A stretch of DNA of 64,000 nt. Origin: Stappia albiluteola. GTDB taxonomy: Bacteria > Pseudomonadota > Alphaproteobacteria > Rhizobiales > Stappiaceae. This document shows, piece by piece, positions 27,301 through 36,360 of the stretch. Position 1 is the stretch's first letter; every line of letters begins with the position of its first letter. The stretch spans positions 69,328-133,327 of the forward strand of contig NZ_JACFXV010000067.1 in assembly GCF_014050225.1 (NCBI RefSeq), written 5' to 3'. Made by a program: the position numbers and the translations under genes. The notes beneath the pieces were generated by a model that saw only the letters and a list, made by a program, of their open reading frames with translations, searched no databases and was not told where the DNA came from.

Positions 27301-28296
27301 ATGTACACTCAGGCGCTCAACACGGTCGATACGGCGTCGACGGTCGAGGATGCCGAGCGGGAGGCGGCCTTTCAGGGACGCATCGACGCGGAAGAAAAGA
27401 TCGAGCCCAACGACTGGATGCCTGAGGCCTACCGCAAGACGCTGGTCCGCCAGATTTCCCAGCACGCCCATTCCGAGATCGTCGGCATGCTGCCGGAAGG
27501 CAACTGGATCACGCGCGCGCCGACGCTGAAGCGCAAGGCGGCCCTTCTTGCCAAGGTGCAGGACGAAGGGGGCCATGGCCTCTATCTTTATTCCGCCGCA
27601 GAAACGCTCGGCGTATCGCGCGAGGAACTGACCGAGCAGCTTCTGTCGGGCAAGGCCAAATACTCGTCGATCTTCAACTATCCGACGCTGACCTGGGCGG
27701 ATATCGGCGCGATCGGCTGGCTCGTCGACGGGGCAGCGATCATGAACCAGATCCCGCTCTGCCGCTGCTCCTTCGGCCCCTATTCGCGCGCGATGATCCG
27801 CATCTGCAAGGAAGAGAGCTTCCACCAGCGCCAGGGCTACGAACTGCTGCTGACCATGTGCCGCTCCTCCGAGGAACAGAAGGCGATGGTGCAGGACGCG
27901 CTGAACCGCTGGTGGTGGCCGTCGCTGATGATGTTCGGCCCGTCCGACAAGGACTCGCTGCATTCGGCCCAGTCAATGGCATGGAAGATCAAGCGCTTCA
28001 CCAATGACGAGCTCAGGCAGAAATTCGTGGATGCGACGGTGCCCCAGGCGCACTTTCTTGGCCTGACGATCCCGGACGAGGATCTGAAGCTCAACGAGGA
28101 AACCGGCCATTGGGAGTATGGCGAGATCGACTGGTCGGAATTCGCCCGCGTACTCAAGGGTGATGGCCCCTGCAACAGGCAGCGCATGAAGGCGCGGCGC
28201 AAGGCGCATGCGGAAGGCGGATGGGTGCGCGAAGCCGCACTTGCCTATGCCGAGAAACGCGCGGCGCGTCGTGCGGCGAAATCGGCCGCGGCCTGA
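27301..28296 (+). CDS. paaA: 1,2-phenylacetyl-CoA epoxidase subunit A
   Basis: The 331-residue catalytic subunit of the diiron monooxygenase that epoxidises phenylacetyl-CoA. Typical PaaA stretches are [42 protein letters not shown], and [12 protein letters not shown], with the carboxylate and histidine ligands for the diiron centre in the ferritin-like core. GAAGGAGGGAGGC lies before the ATG. It is the first of five colinear paa genes. Confidence 0.96.
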   Translation: MYTQALNTVDTASTVEDAEREAAFQGRIDAEEKIEPNDWMPEAYRKTLVRQISQHAHSEIVGMLPEGNWITRAPTLKRKAALLAKVQDEGGHGLYLYSAAETLGVSREELTEQLLSGKAKYSSIFNYPTLTWADIGAIGWLVDGAAIMNQIPLCRCSFGPYSRAMIRICKEESFHQRQGYELLLTMCRSSEEQKAMVQDALNRWWWPSLMMFGPSDKDSLHSAQSMAWKIKRFTNDELRQKFVDATVPQAHFLGLTIPDEDLKLNEETGHWEYGEIDWSEFARVLKGDGPCNRQRMKARRKAHAEGGWVREAALAYAEKRAARRAAKSAAA

Positions 28297-28359
28297 GCGA
28301 ACCAGAGTCAAATCAAGGCGCTGCAACAAGGCGCTGAACCGAATTTCGAGGAACGTCCA

Positions 28360-28647
28360 ATGAGCGAGAAAGCAACGCCGCTTTGGGAAGTCTTCATCCG
28401 CTCGCGCACCGGCATGGCGCATCGCCATGTCGGCTCCGTCCATGCGGCGGACCCGGAAATGGCGCTTCAGGCGGCGCGCGACGTCTATACGCGGCGCGGC
28501 GAGGGGCTATCCGTCTGGGTCGTGCCCTCCAGTGCCATCGTGGCTTCCGATCCGGACGAGAAGGGCATGATGTTCGAGCCCACGGGCACGAAGATCTACC
28601 GCCATCCGACCTTCTACGAGATCCCGGACGAAGTCGGCAACATGTGA
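28360..28647 (+). CDS. paaB: 1,2-phenylacetyl-CoA epoxidase subunit B
   Basis: A 95-residue small subunit that bridges PaaA-PaaC heterodimers in the epoxidase complex. It opens LWEVFIRSRTGMAHRHVGSVHA and contains ALQAARDVYTRRGEG and SVWVVPSSAI, all typical of PaaB. It lies 63 bp after paaA. Confidence 0.96.
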   Translation: MSEKATPLWEVFIRSRTGMAHRHVGSVHAADPEMALQAARDVYTRRGEGLSVWVVPSSAIVASDPDEKGMMFEPTGTKIYRHPTFYEIPDEVGNM

Positions 28648-28692
28648 ACCTGCGGGTTGCTTCCGACAATTCCGAAGGACAGGAAACGACCG

Positions 28693-29445
28693 ATGAAGGA
28701 TCAGCTCTTCGCTTATGTCTTGCGCCTTGCCGACGACGCGGCGATCCTCGGACAGCGCCTTGGCGAGTGGTGCGGCCACGCGCCGACGCTTGAGGAGGAT
28801 ATCGGTCTGGCCAATATCGGCCTCGACTATATCGGGCAGGCGCGCGCGCTTTACACCTATGCAGGCGAGATCGAGGGCAAGGGCCGCGACGAGGACCAGC
28901 TTTGCTTTCTCAGGCATGAGCGGGAGTTTTCCAACTGCCTGCTGGTCGAGCAGCCGAACGGCGATTTCGCCGAGACGATTGCCCGGGAGTTCTTCTTTGC
29001 CGCCTTCATGCTGCCTTTCTGGACGCGGCTGAAGGCGTCGCGCGACGAGACGCTGGCGGCGATTGCCGCGAAGGCGGAGAAGGAAGCCGCCTATCACCTG
29101 CGCCACTCCGCCGAATGGGTGATCCGCCTTGGCGACGGCACCGGGGAAAGCCACGAGCGCATGCAGGACGCCGTCGAGGCGCTGTGGATCTATACGGGCG
29201 AGCTTTTCGAGGTCGACGATACGCTCGCCACACTGATCGCGGACGGTATTGCCGTCGATCCGGAGCCGATCCGCACGGAATGGCGCGAAACCGTTGCCAG
29301 AGTATTGAGCGAGGCGACGCTTGCCATACCGGAAGAAGGCTACGCGCAGACCGGCGGGCGTTCCGGCATCCATACCGAGCATTTCGGCCATCTGCTGTCA
29401 GAGATGCAGTACATGCAGCGGGCCTATCCTGGCCTGAAGTGGTGA
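28693..29445 (+). CDS. paaC: 1,2-phenylacetyl-CoA epoxidase subunit C
   Basis: A 250-residue structural subunit with a ferritin-like fold related to PaaA but without its full set of metal ligands. Conserved blocks: LRLADDAAILGQRLGEWCGHAPTLEED, ANIGLDYIGQARALY, AYHLRHSAEWVIRLGDGT and HTEHFGHLLSEMQ. The start at 28693 follows AAGGACAGGAAA. Its stop adjoins paaD, which may begin at an overlapping GTG. Confidence 0.96.
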   Translation: MKDQLFAYVLRLADDAAILGQRLGEWCGHAPTLEEDIGLANIGLDYIGQARALYTYAGEIEGKGRDEDQLCFLRHEREFSNCLLVEQPNGDFAETIAREFFFAAFMLPFWTRLKASRDETLAAIAAKAEKEAAYHLRHSAEWVIRLGDGTGESHERMQDAVEALWIYTGELFEVDDTLATLIADGIAVDPEPIRTEWRETVARVLSEATLAIPEEGYAQTGGRSGIHTEHFGHLLSEMQYMQRAYPGLKW

Positions 29446-29450
29446 GCGCC

Positions 29451-29966
29451 ATGTCCGCAACGGCCAAGTTTCGCGAGAATGTCGAGGGTCTGCGCCGCAT
29501 CGCCTGGGATGTCGCGGCAAAGGTGGTCGATCCGGAAGTGCCGGTGCTGACCATCGAGGATCTTGGCGTGTTGCGCGACGTGCGTATCGCGGATGACGGT
29601 GTGGTCGAGGTCGACATCACGCCGACCTATACCGGCTGCCCGGCGATGGGCGTGTTCACCATGGATATCGAGACGGAACTTGCCAAGGCGGGCTTCGGAG
29701 AGGTGCGCATCAACACGGTGCTTTCGCCGGCCTGGACGACGGACTGGCTCTCCGAGGAAGCGCGCGAAAAGCTGCGCGACTACGGCATCGCTCCGCCGGC
29801 CGGCAAGGCTTCGCGCCGCGCGCTGTTCGGCGACGACGAGGTGACCTGCCCCCGTTGCGGCTCGAAGAACACCGAAAAGGTCTCCGAGTTCGGCTCCACC
29901 GCCTGCAAGGCGCTCTGGCGCTGCTGCGACTGCGCGGAGCCTTTCGACTATTTCAAATGCATCTAG
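29451..29966 (+). CDS. paaD: 1,2-phenylacetyl-CoA epoxidase subunit D
   Basis: A 171-residue protein of the MIP18/SufT-like family thought to help mature the epoxidase iron or Fe-S centres. It has VVDPEVPVLTIEDLGVLRDV, TYTGCPAM, SPAWTTDW and the C-terminal zinc-ribbon-like CPRCGSKNTEKVSEFGSTAC ... CCDCAEPFDYFKC. An in-frame GTG at 29442 overlapping the paaC stop (GTGA) is an alternative start that would add three residues. Confidence 0.94.
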   Translation: MSATAKFRENVEGLRRIAWDVAAKVVDPEVPVLTIEDLGVLRDVRIADDGVVEVDITPTYTGCPAMGVFTMDIETELAKAGFGEVRINTVLSPAWTTDWLSEEAREKLRDYGIAPPAGKASRRALFGDDEVTCPRCGSKNTEKVSEFGSTACKALWRCCDCAEPFDYFKCI

Positions 29967-29988
29967 GGTCTGTTGGGGATCGAACCGA

Positions 29989-31068
29989 ATGTCGCCTCGC
30001 TTTCACACGCTGAAGATCAAGGATGTCCGCCGCGAGACGCAGGATGCCGTGACGGTCTCCTTCGATGTGCCTGAAGGATTGAGGGAAGACTACCGGTTTT
30101 CCGCCGGTCAGTACCTGACGTTGAAGACCCTGATCCAAGGCAGCGAAGTGCGGCGCTCCTATTCGATCTGCGCGGGAGAAGGCGACGGCGAACTGCGCGT
30201 TGCGATCAAGAAGATCGACGGCGGACTGTTCTCGAATTTCGCCAACGAGAACCTGGCGCCCGGCGCGGAGATCGAGGTGATGAGCCCGTCCGGCCGCTTC
30301 GCCGTTCCGGCAGGCGAGGGCGGACCGCGCACGCTGGTGGCGATTGCCGCCGGATCCGGTATCACGCCGATCCTTGCAATGATCCGCACCGTGATGGCGC
30401 GCGAGCCGGAGACGCAATTCTTCCTCTTCTACGGCAACCGCACCTCGCAATCGATCATCTTCAAGGGAGAGCTCGAGGATCTGAAGGACCGCTACCCGAC
30501 GAGGCTTGCCGTCTATCACGTGCTGTCGCGCGAGGCGCAGGACGTGTCGCTGCTCTCGGGCCGGCTCGACGCGGAGAAGCTGCGGACGCTGTTGACCAGC
30601 ATCGTGCCGGCTGCCGACGTCGATCACTTCTTTCTTTGCGGACCGGGCGAGTTGATCGAGATGGCAAGGACGAGCCTTTCTACGCTCGGCGTTCCGGTTG
30701 AGAAGGTCCACCAGGAATTCTTCACCCCGGCCGACGGCACCGCGCCGCATGCGCCGAAGCCGGCTCACAAGGGCGCCCATGTCGATCACGCGGCGCTGGC
30801 CGAACTCGTCATCGATGGCGCGCGCTATTCCGTTCCGGTCGCGGCGGGCGAGACGATCATCGACGCGGCGGCGCGTGCGGGCGTCGAGGCGCCGTTCTCC
30901 TGCAAGGGCGGCATGTGCTGCACCTGCCGGGCAAAGGTGGTCGAGGGCGAGGTGGATATGGCCGTGAATTACTCGCTCGAACCTTGGGAACTGGAAGCCG
31001 GCTTCGTGCTTTCCTGCCAGTCGCGGCCCGTCAGCGAACGGGTGGTGCTGGATTACGACGAGATTTGA
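29989..31068 (+). CDS. paaE: 1,2-phenylacetyl-CoA epoxidase reductase subunit E
   Basis: A 359-residue electron-transfer subunit passing electrons from NADPH to PaaA. The N-terminal FAD domain has RRSYSICAG, the nucleotide domain has GSGITPILAMI, and the C-terminal plant-type ferredoxin domain has the 2Fe-2S cysteines CKGGMCCTCRAKV followed by a distant CQSRPV. It closes the paaABCDE operon and is convergent with paaR. Confidence 0.96.
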   Translation: MSPRFHTLKIKDVRRETQDAVTVSFDVPEGLREDYRFSAGQYLTLKTLIQGSEVRRSYSICAGEGDGELRVAIKKIDGGLFSNFANENLAPGAEIEVMSPSGRFAVPAGEGGPRTLVAIAAGSGITPILAMIRTVMAREPETQFFLFYGNRTSQSIIFKGELEDLKDRYPTRLAVYHVLSREAQDVSLLSGRLDAEKLRTLLTSIVPAADVDHFFLCGPGELIEMARTSLSTLGVPVEKVHQEFFTPADGTAPHAPKPAHKGAHVDHAALAELVIDGARYSVPVAAGETIIDAAARAGVEAPFSCKGGMCCTCRAKVVEGEVDMAVNYSLEPWELEAGFVLSCQSRPVSERVVLDYDEI

Positions 31069-31080
31069 GCGAGTCCGCAA

Positions 31081-31680
31081 TCACCCTGCCAAACTTCTTG
31101 CCCCGTTGAGCAGGATCGTCGTTGCGATGTCGGCATAGTCGTCGCGGCTGACAGGGCCACCTTCGCGAAACCAGAGGTAATGCCAGTTGACCATGCCAAA
31201 GAGGCTCATGGTCACCGGCTTCAGGAGCAGCGAGCCGGAGCCGAGTTCCGGCACCGCTTTTGCGATCGCATCGGCGAAGAGGCGCACGAGGTGGCGTTCG
31301 CGCGCCTTCAGCTCTTCCTGCTGGTCGGGGGGCAGGCGCTTCATCTCGTTGATCTGGATCTTGTGCTCCGCATTGGCGTCGCGATAGGCCTCCAGCAGGG
31401 CGGCCACATAATCGCGCAGTAGCGCTTCGGCCGGCTTTGAAGTGTCGACTGCCAGCTCCACGCCCTGGATCAGTTCGTCTAGGTGGTCACGGATGATGTC
31501 GAAGAGAAGCTGATCCTTGTTGGTATAGTAGTGGTAGAGCAGCGCCTTGGAGACGCCGCAGCCCTGCGCGATCTGGCTCATCGAGGCACGGTCGAAGCCA
31601 TGTTCGGCGAAGAGCTCCGCCGACGTCTTCAGAATGGCCTTGCGTTTCTCGTCGTAATCTTCCGCGCGCGGCCGCGCCAT
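31081..31680 (-). CDS. paaR: TetR-family regulator of the paa genes
   Basis: A 199-residue TetR protein with N-terminal helix-turn-helix (AILKTSAELFAEHGFDRASMSQIAQGCGVSKALLYHYY, about residues 15-53) and a C-terminal ligand domain. Its place at the end of the paaG-paaI-paaK unit suggests PaaR, the phenylacetyl-CoA-responsive repressor seen in bacteria outside the enterics. Having both PaaX and PaaR means two repressors may read the same signal. The best candidate operator is at 34435-34446. Confidence 0.85.
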   Translation of the reverse strand: MARPRAEDYDEKRKAILKTSAELFAEHGFDRASMSQIAQGCGVSKALLYHYYTNKDQLLFDIIRDHLDELIQGVELAVDTSKPAEALLRDYVAALLEAYRDANAEHKIQINEMKRLPPDQQEELKARERHLVRLFADAIAKAVPELGSGSLLLKPVTMSLFGMVNWHYLWFREGGPVSRDDYADIATTILLNGARSLAG

Positions 31681-31743
31681 CGTGCTCTCCTGTCGTCCGC
31701 TGCTTCCATTCGATCCTGAATCAGCCGAAGCGCCGCCCGGATA

Positions 31744-33054
31744 TCAGTCTTTCGGCCGCCGGTCGACCACGCGCTTCGCCTTGCCCATCGACCGCTCGAT
31801 GGATTGCGGGGCGGCCACGACGACCTTCACCGAAATGCCGATAGTGTCCTTGATGTGCTTCCTGAGTTCTGCCGCGCTCGCCTCGCGGCCGGCCGCATCC
31901 GCCGAGGAGGGCGCCGCTTCCACATGCACGGCCATGTCGTCCATGCGGCCCTCGCGGGTGAGCTCCACGTAGTAATGCGGCGACAGGCCCGGCGAGCGCA
32001 GGATCTGCTCCTCGATCTGGGTCGGGAAGACGTTCACGCCGCGCACGATCATCATGTCGTCGGAGCGGCCGGTCACCTTTTCCATCCGCCGCATGGAGCG
32101 GGCGGTGCCCGGCAACAGCCGCGTCAGGTCGCGCGTGCGATAGCGGATGACGGGCATCGCTTCCTTGCTCAGCGAGGTGAAGACCAGTTCGCCCTTCTCG
32201 CCGTCCGGCAGCACGTCGCCGGTCACCGGGTCGATCACCTCCGGATAGAAATGATCTTCCCAGATGTGCAGGCCGTCCTTGGTCTCCACGCATTCGTTGG
32301 CGACGCCCGGGCCGATCACTTCCGACAGGCCGTAGATGTCGACCGCGTGCATGTCGAAATCCTGCTCGATCTCTTCGCGCATGGCGTTGGTCCACGGCTC
32401 GGCACCGAAAATGCCGACCTTCAGCGAGGTCGTGCGCGGATCGATGCCGCGATGGCGGAATTCGTCGAGGATCGCCAGCATATAGGAAGGCGTCACCATG
32501 ATGATGTCGGGCTGGAAGTCCTGGATCAGCGACACCTGGCGCTCCGTCATGCCGCCGGACATCGGGATGACCGTGCAGCCGAGTTCCTCCGCGCCGTAAT
32601 GGGCGCCGAGGCCGCCGGTGAAGAGGCCGTAGCCATAGGCCACGTGCACCTTCATGCCGGGCCGGCCGCCGGAGGCGCGAATGGAGCGGGCGACGACCTC
32701 GGCCCAGACCTGGATGTCCTTCTTGGTATAGCCGACCACGGTGGGCTTGCCGGTGGTGCCGGAAGACGCATGGACGCGGGCGATCCTGTCGTGCGGCACG
32801 GCGAACATGCCGAAGGGATAGTTTTCGCGCAGGGTCTGCTTTGACGTGAAGGGGAAGTGGCGCAGGTCCGCCAGTCCCTTCAGGTCGCCCGGGTGCACGC
32901 CCTTCTCGTCGAAGGCCTTGCGGTAGTGCGGCACGTTTTCATAGGCGTGCGAGAGCGTCCATTTCAGCCGCTGCAGCTGTAGGGCCGCTATTTCATCGCG
33001 CGATGCGGTTTCGATCGCCGACAGGTCTCCGGGGCGGGGAGAAAGGTCGAGCAT
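31744..33054 (-). CDS. paaK: Phenylacetate--CoA ligase
   Basis: The 436-residue adenylate-forming enzyme that makes phenylacetyl-CoA from phenylacetate, CoA and ATP, the first step of the pathway. It has the AMP-binding signature HASSGTTGKPTVVGYT at about residues 94-110, YGYGLFTGGLGAHYGAE, the IYGLSEVIGPGVA block and RTRDLTRLLPG, all diagnostic of PaaK. It lies 49 bp after paaI. Confidence 0.96.
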   Translation of the reverse strand: MLDLSPRPGDLSAIETASRDEIAALQLQRLKWTLSHAYENVPHYRKAFDEKGVHPGDLKGLADLRHFPFTSKQTLRENYPFGMFAVPHDRIARVHASSGTTGKPTVVGYTKKDIQVWAEVVARSIRASGGRPGMKVHVAYGYGLFTGGLGAHYGAEELGCTVIPMSGGMTERQVSLIQDFQPDIIMVTPSYMLAILDEFRHRGIDPRTTSLKVGIFGAEPWTNAMREEIEQDFDMHAVDIYGLSEVIGPGVANECVETKDGLHIWEDHFYPEVIDPVTGDVLPDGEKGELVFTSLSKEAMPVIRYRTRDLTRLLPGTARSMRRMEKVTGRSDDMMIVRGVNVFPTQIEEQILRSPGLSPHYYVELTREGRMDDMAVHVEAAPSSADAAGREASAAELRKHIKDTIGISVKVVVAAPQSIERSMGKAKRVVDRRPKD

Positions 33055-33103
33055 CTGGGCATTCCTCCGCGTTTTTCCGATCCGGCCTTATGCGGCCGAT
33101 TTG

Positions 33104-33535
33104 TCATTCCGGCACTTCGACGAGCGTTCCGCCGATCGTCCGCGAATTGCCGCGGAACTCCGCGACAATCTCGCCCGCCTCTGTGGCGACGGTCACGTCC
33201 GTAATACCCGAGCGGCCCTTGCGGAAGCGCTCCACAGCTTTGGCGATCAGGCGTTCGCCAAGCCGGGCGGGGCGCAGGAACGAGACAGCGCAATGACTTG
33301 CAACCGTATTTTCATTGCCGCCGTTGCAGGCGAAGGCGAAGGCGCTGTCCGCCAGCGTGAAGATCAACCCGCCATGGCAGATGTCATGACCGTTGACCAT
33401 GCTCTCGCGGACGGTCATCGCCAGCGTCGCGCGGCCCGGCCCGACCTCGACGATTTCCATGCCGAGCGCCTGGCTCGCCCGGTCGTTCTTCCACATGGCC
33501 TCGGCGCAGGCCCTTGCGAGATCGTCAGGCGTCAT
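33104..33535 (-). CDS. paaI: Hydroxyphenylacetyl-CoA thioesterase PaaI
   Basis: A 143-residue hot-dog-fold thioesterase. The active-site region NGHDICHGGLIFTLADSAF and the opening WKNDRASQALGMEI are typical of PaaI. It hydrolyses ring-hydroxylated or stalled CoA esters and so frees CoA when the ring-opening steps lag. Its start overlaps the stop of paaG (ATGA). Confidence 0.93.
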   Translation of the reverse strand: MTPDDLARACAEAMWKNDRASQALGMEIVEVGPGRATLAMTVRESMVNGHDICHGGLIFTLADSAFAFACNGGNENTVASHCAVSFLRPARLGERLIAKAVERFRKGRSGITDVTVATEAGEIVAEFRGNSRTIGGTLVEVPE

Positions 33536-34344
33536 CCGGTCTTCTCCGTTGGCTCCTTGCCGGTAAAGGCGGGTGTGCGCTTTTCCATGAAGGCGCGCAC
33601 GCCCTCGGCATAGTCGGGCGAAAAGCCGGCTTTCTGCTGCAGGTCGCGCTCGAGATCGAGCTGGGTGTCGAGATCGGCGGTCGCGGATGCCTCCAGCGCC
33701 TGCTTGATGAGGCCGAGACCATAGGTCGGCGCCCTGGCGAGAGCGGCAGCGAGTTTCCGCGCCGTCGGCATCAGATCGGCATCGGGCAGAGCTTGCCAGA
33801 TCATACCCCAGTCTGCGGCCTGCCGGGCCGAAACGGGTTCGGCGAGCATTGCAAGCGCCTTGGCCCGCGCCATGCCGACGAGGCGGGGCAGGGCCCAGGT
33901 GCCGCCTGAATCCGGCAGGAGGCCGATCCTGGCGAAGGCCTGGATGAATTTCGCGCTTTCCGCAGCAAGCACGATATCGCAGGCAAGCGCGATATTTGCG
34001 CCGGCGCCGGCCGCAACGCCGTTCACCGCCGCGACGACGGGCTTGGGCAGCGCCTTGATGCGGCGTATGAGCGGATTGTAGTAACTCTCTATGGTAACGG
34101 CGAGATCGGGTGGGGTGCCATCCTTCGGCGTAACGCGATCCGACAAGTCCTGGCCGGCGGAAAATGCACGTCCGGCTCCCGTAATCAGCACAGCCCTGAT
34201 ACCATCGTCCCGTTCGGCCCGTTCAAAGGCGTCGGCGAGGCGTTCATGCATGGCAACGGTGAAGGAATTCAGCTTGTCGGGCCGGTTCAGCGTTATCGTC
34301 AACACGCCGTCCGCAACCTGGGAAAGCACGACTTCGCTCTCCAT
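33532..34344 (-). CDS. paaG: Enoyl-CoA isomerase/hydratase PaaG
   Basis: A 270-residue crotonase-family protein. It contains NRPDKLNSFT, GAGRAFSAGQDL and GVAAGAGANIALACDIVLAAE for the oxyanion hole, plus the PaaG-like LPDSGGTWALPRLVG. PaaG isomerises ring-1,2-epoxyphenylacetyl-CoA to the oxepin and later shifts a double bond. The start at 34344 is set by GGGAGGAG; upstream in-frame codons run into the promoter. It is first in paaG-paaI-paaK-paaR. Confidence 0.92.
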   Translation of the reverse strand: MESEVVLSQVADGVLTITLNRPDKLNSFTVAMHERLADAFERAERDDGIRAVLITGAGRAFSAGQDLSDRVTPKDGTPPDLAVTIESYYNPLIRRIKALPKPVVAAVNGVAAGAGANIALACDIVLAAESAKFIQAFARIGLLPDSGGTWALPRLVGMARAKALAMLAEPVSARQAADWGMIWQALPDADLMPTARKLAAALARAPTYGLGLIKQALEASATADLDTQLDLERDLQQKAGFSPDYAEGVRAFMEKRTPAFTGKEPTEKTG

Positions 34345-34428
34345 CGTCCAGATCTCCTCCCTTTCGACCGCTGGCGATCCGCGTTGAGCGTTCGTTACGT
34401 CAATTTGACCGGCCATGTGTTTTTTCTC

Positions 34429-34459
34429 TTGACTGACCGTCCGGTCGGTTAATTATTAT
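34429..34459 (+). promoter_or_regulatory. Divergent paaG/paaN regulatory region with TetR-type palindrome
   Basis: GACCG-TC-CGGTC (34435-34446) is a perfect 5+2+5 palindrome, flanked by further symmetric bases. On the plus strand it sits directly after a -35-like TTGACT (34429-34434) and before an AT-rich -10 region (TATTAT at 34454-34459). The length and symmetry fit a TetR operator, and PaaR encoded at the end of the divergent operon is the natural ligand. Confidence 0.6.
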
Positions 34460-34588
34460 GACCTGACAAATGGCGCTGTCAATCGCGCCGATAAACGGAA
34501 AACGAAGAGGCGCGAAGACGCCCGTCGGCAGGGATGCCGGCCTTTGCAGGCCAACGGCTGTCTGCTGGCAAATGGGAGGAGAATTTCC

Positions 34589-36247
34589 ATGGCCGATTTC
34601 TTCCCGGCGCATAAGGCGACGCTCGAAAAGGCGCTGGAGACGATCCGCAGTCGCGAATACTGGTCGGCCTATCCGGAGATGCCGTCCGGCAAGATCTATG
34701 GCGAGACGGCGAAGGATGATCAGCAGGCGGCCTTTGACGGGCTGCTCGGCAAGCCCTTCGATCTGGATCAGCCTTCGGACGCCGGCAGGATTGGCGGCGA
34801 AAGGAGCCCGTTCGGGCCTGTGCTGGGCGTGACCTATCCGGCGGCAAAGCCGGCGACGCTCGTCGCCACAGCGAAGGCGGCGATGAAGAGCTGGGCGAAG
34901 GCGAGCCCCGAGGCGCGAGCGGGCGTCTGCCTCGAAATCCTGTCGCGGCTGAACAGGCAGAGTTTCCTGATCGCCAATGCGGTGATGCACACGTCCGGTC
35001 AGGCCTTCATGATGGCCTTCCAGGCGGGCGGGCCGCATGCCCAGGATCGCGGCCTCGAGGCGGTTGCCTATGCCTATGACGAGATGAGCCGGGTGCCATC
35101 GCATGTGCGCTGGCAAAAGCCGCAGGGTCCCAAGGATCCGCTTGTCCTGGACAAGACCTTCCGCATTGTGCCGCGCGGAGTGGCGCTGGTGATCGGTTGC
35201 GCGACCTTCCCGACCTGGAATTCCTATCCGGGCTTCTTCGCCAGCCTTGCGACCGGCAACGCGGTGATCGCCAAGCCGCATCCGGGTGCGATCCTGCCGC
35301 TCGCGATTACCGTCAAGATCGCCCGCGAGGTGCTGAAGGAAGCCGGTTTCGATCCGAATACCGTGTTGCTGGCTCCTGACAGCGCCGAGAACCCGATCAC
35401 CAAGGACCTCGTTACCCATCCGGACGTGGCGATCATCGATTTCACCGGATCGCCTGCCTTCGGCGGCTGGGTGCGTGCGCATGGCGCCGGCAAGCTGGTC
35501 TATACGGAGGAGGCCGGGGTCAATTCGATCGTCGTCCATTCGACCGATGACCTGCGCGGCATGACCGGCAACATCGCCTTCTCGCTGTCGCTCTACACCG
35601 GCCAGATGTGCACCGCGCCGCAGAACATCTTCGTTCCGCGCTCAGGCATCGAGACCGACCAGGGGCACAAGTCCTTCGACGAGGTGGCCGACGCGATCCG
35701 CGTGGCGATCGACAAGCTGCTCGGCGATCCGCAGCGCGCAGCCGCGATCCTGGGGGCCGTGCAGAACGACGCCACGATCAAGCGCATCGATGCGGCGCGC
35801 AAGCTCGGTAAGGTCGTCCGCGACAGCGGTCCGGTGGAGGGCATGGAAGGCGCGCGCAGCGCAACGCCGCTTGTCGTGGCCGTCGACGGCAAGGACGAAA
35901 GCGCCTATCTGGAAGAACGCTTCGGCCCGGTCAGCTTCATCATCGCCACGGACGGCATAGAGGACGCGATCGCGCGCGCCTCGCGTTCCGCAAGGGAGAA
36001 GGGTGCGATCACCGCGTCGCTGTATGCGACCGACGAGGCCGTCATCGAGGCGGCGGCTGATGCCTTTGCCGAGGCCGGCGTCTCGCTCTCGGTCAATCTG
36101 ACCGGCGGCATCTTCGTCAATCAGAGCGCCGCCTTTTCCGACTATCACGTCAGCGGCGCCAATCCGTCCGGCAATGCGAGCCTTTGCGACAGCGCCTTCG
36201 TGGCGAACCGCTTCCGCGTGGCCGGCATGCGCCGCACCGCGGCCTGA
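34589..36247 (+). CDS. paaN: Phenylacetic acid degradation protein PaaN
   Basis: A 552-residue aldehyde-dehydrogenase-fold protein of the PaaN group. It opens FFPAHKATLEKALETIRSREYW and has the probable catalytic Cys341 in TGQMCTAPQN. It is thought to oxidise the semialdehyde made when the oxepin ring is opened. Unlike E. coli PaaZ it has no fused hydratase domain, so ring hydrolysis must come from another enzyme. GGAGGAG sets the start at 34589. It diverges from paaG. Confidence 0.9.
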   Translation: MADFFPAHKATLEKALETIRSREYWSAYPEMPSGKIYGETAKDDQQAAFDGLLGKPFDLDQPSDAGRIGGERSPFGPVLGVTYPAAKPATLVATAKAAMKSWAKASPEARAGVCLEILSRLNRQSFLIANAVMHTSGQAFMMAFQAGGPHAQDRGLEAVAYAYDEMSRVPSHVRWQKPQGPKDPLVLDKTFRIVPRGVALVIGCATFPTWNSYPGFFASLATGNAVIAKPHPGAILPLAITVKIAREVLKEAGFDPNTVLLAPDSAENPITKDLVTHPDVAIIDFTGSPAFGGWVRAHGAGKLVYTEEAGVNSIVVHSTDDLRGMTGNIAFSLSLYTGQMCTAPQNIFVPRSGIETDQGHKSFDEVADAIRVAIDKLLGDPQRAAAILGAVQNDATIKRIDAARKLGKVVRDSGPVEGMEGARSATPLVVAVDGKDESAYLEERFGPVSFIIATDGIEDAIARASRSAREKGAITASLYATDEAVIEAAADAFAEAGVSLSVNLTGGIFVNQSAAFSDYHVSGANPSGNASLCDSAFVANRFRVAGMRRTAA

Positions 36248-36360
36248 GGGGGAACGGGCAGGGGGACAGAACTTCGCTTTGAGAGGAAGCAGCCGGAGCA
36301 AGGGAAGAGGTGATCCGGCCGCGCTGCATCGTCCGAAAAGGACGTTTCTGGGAGGAAGCC

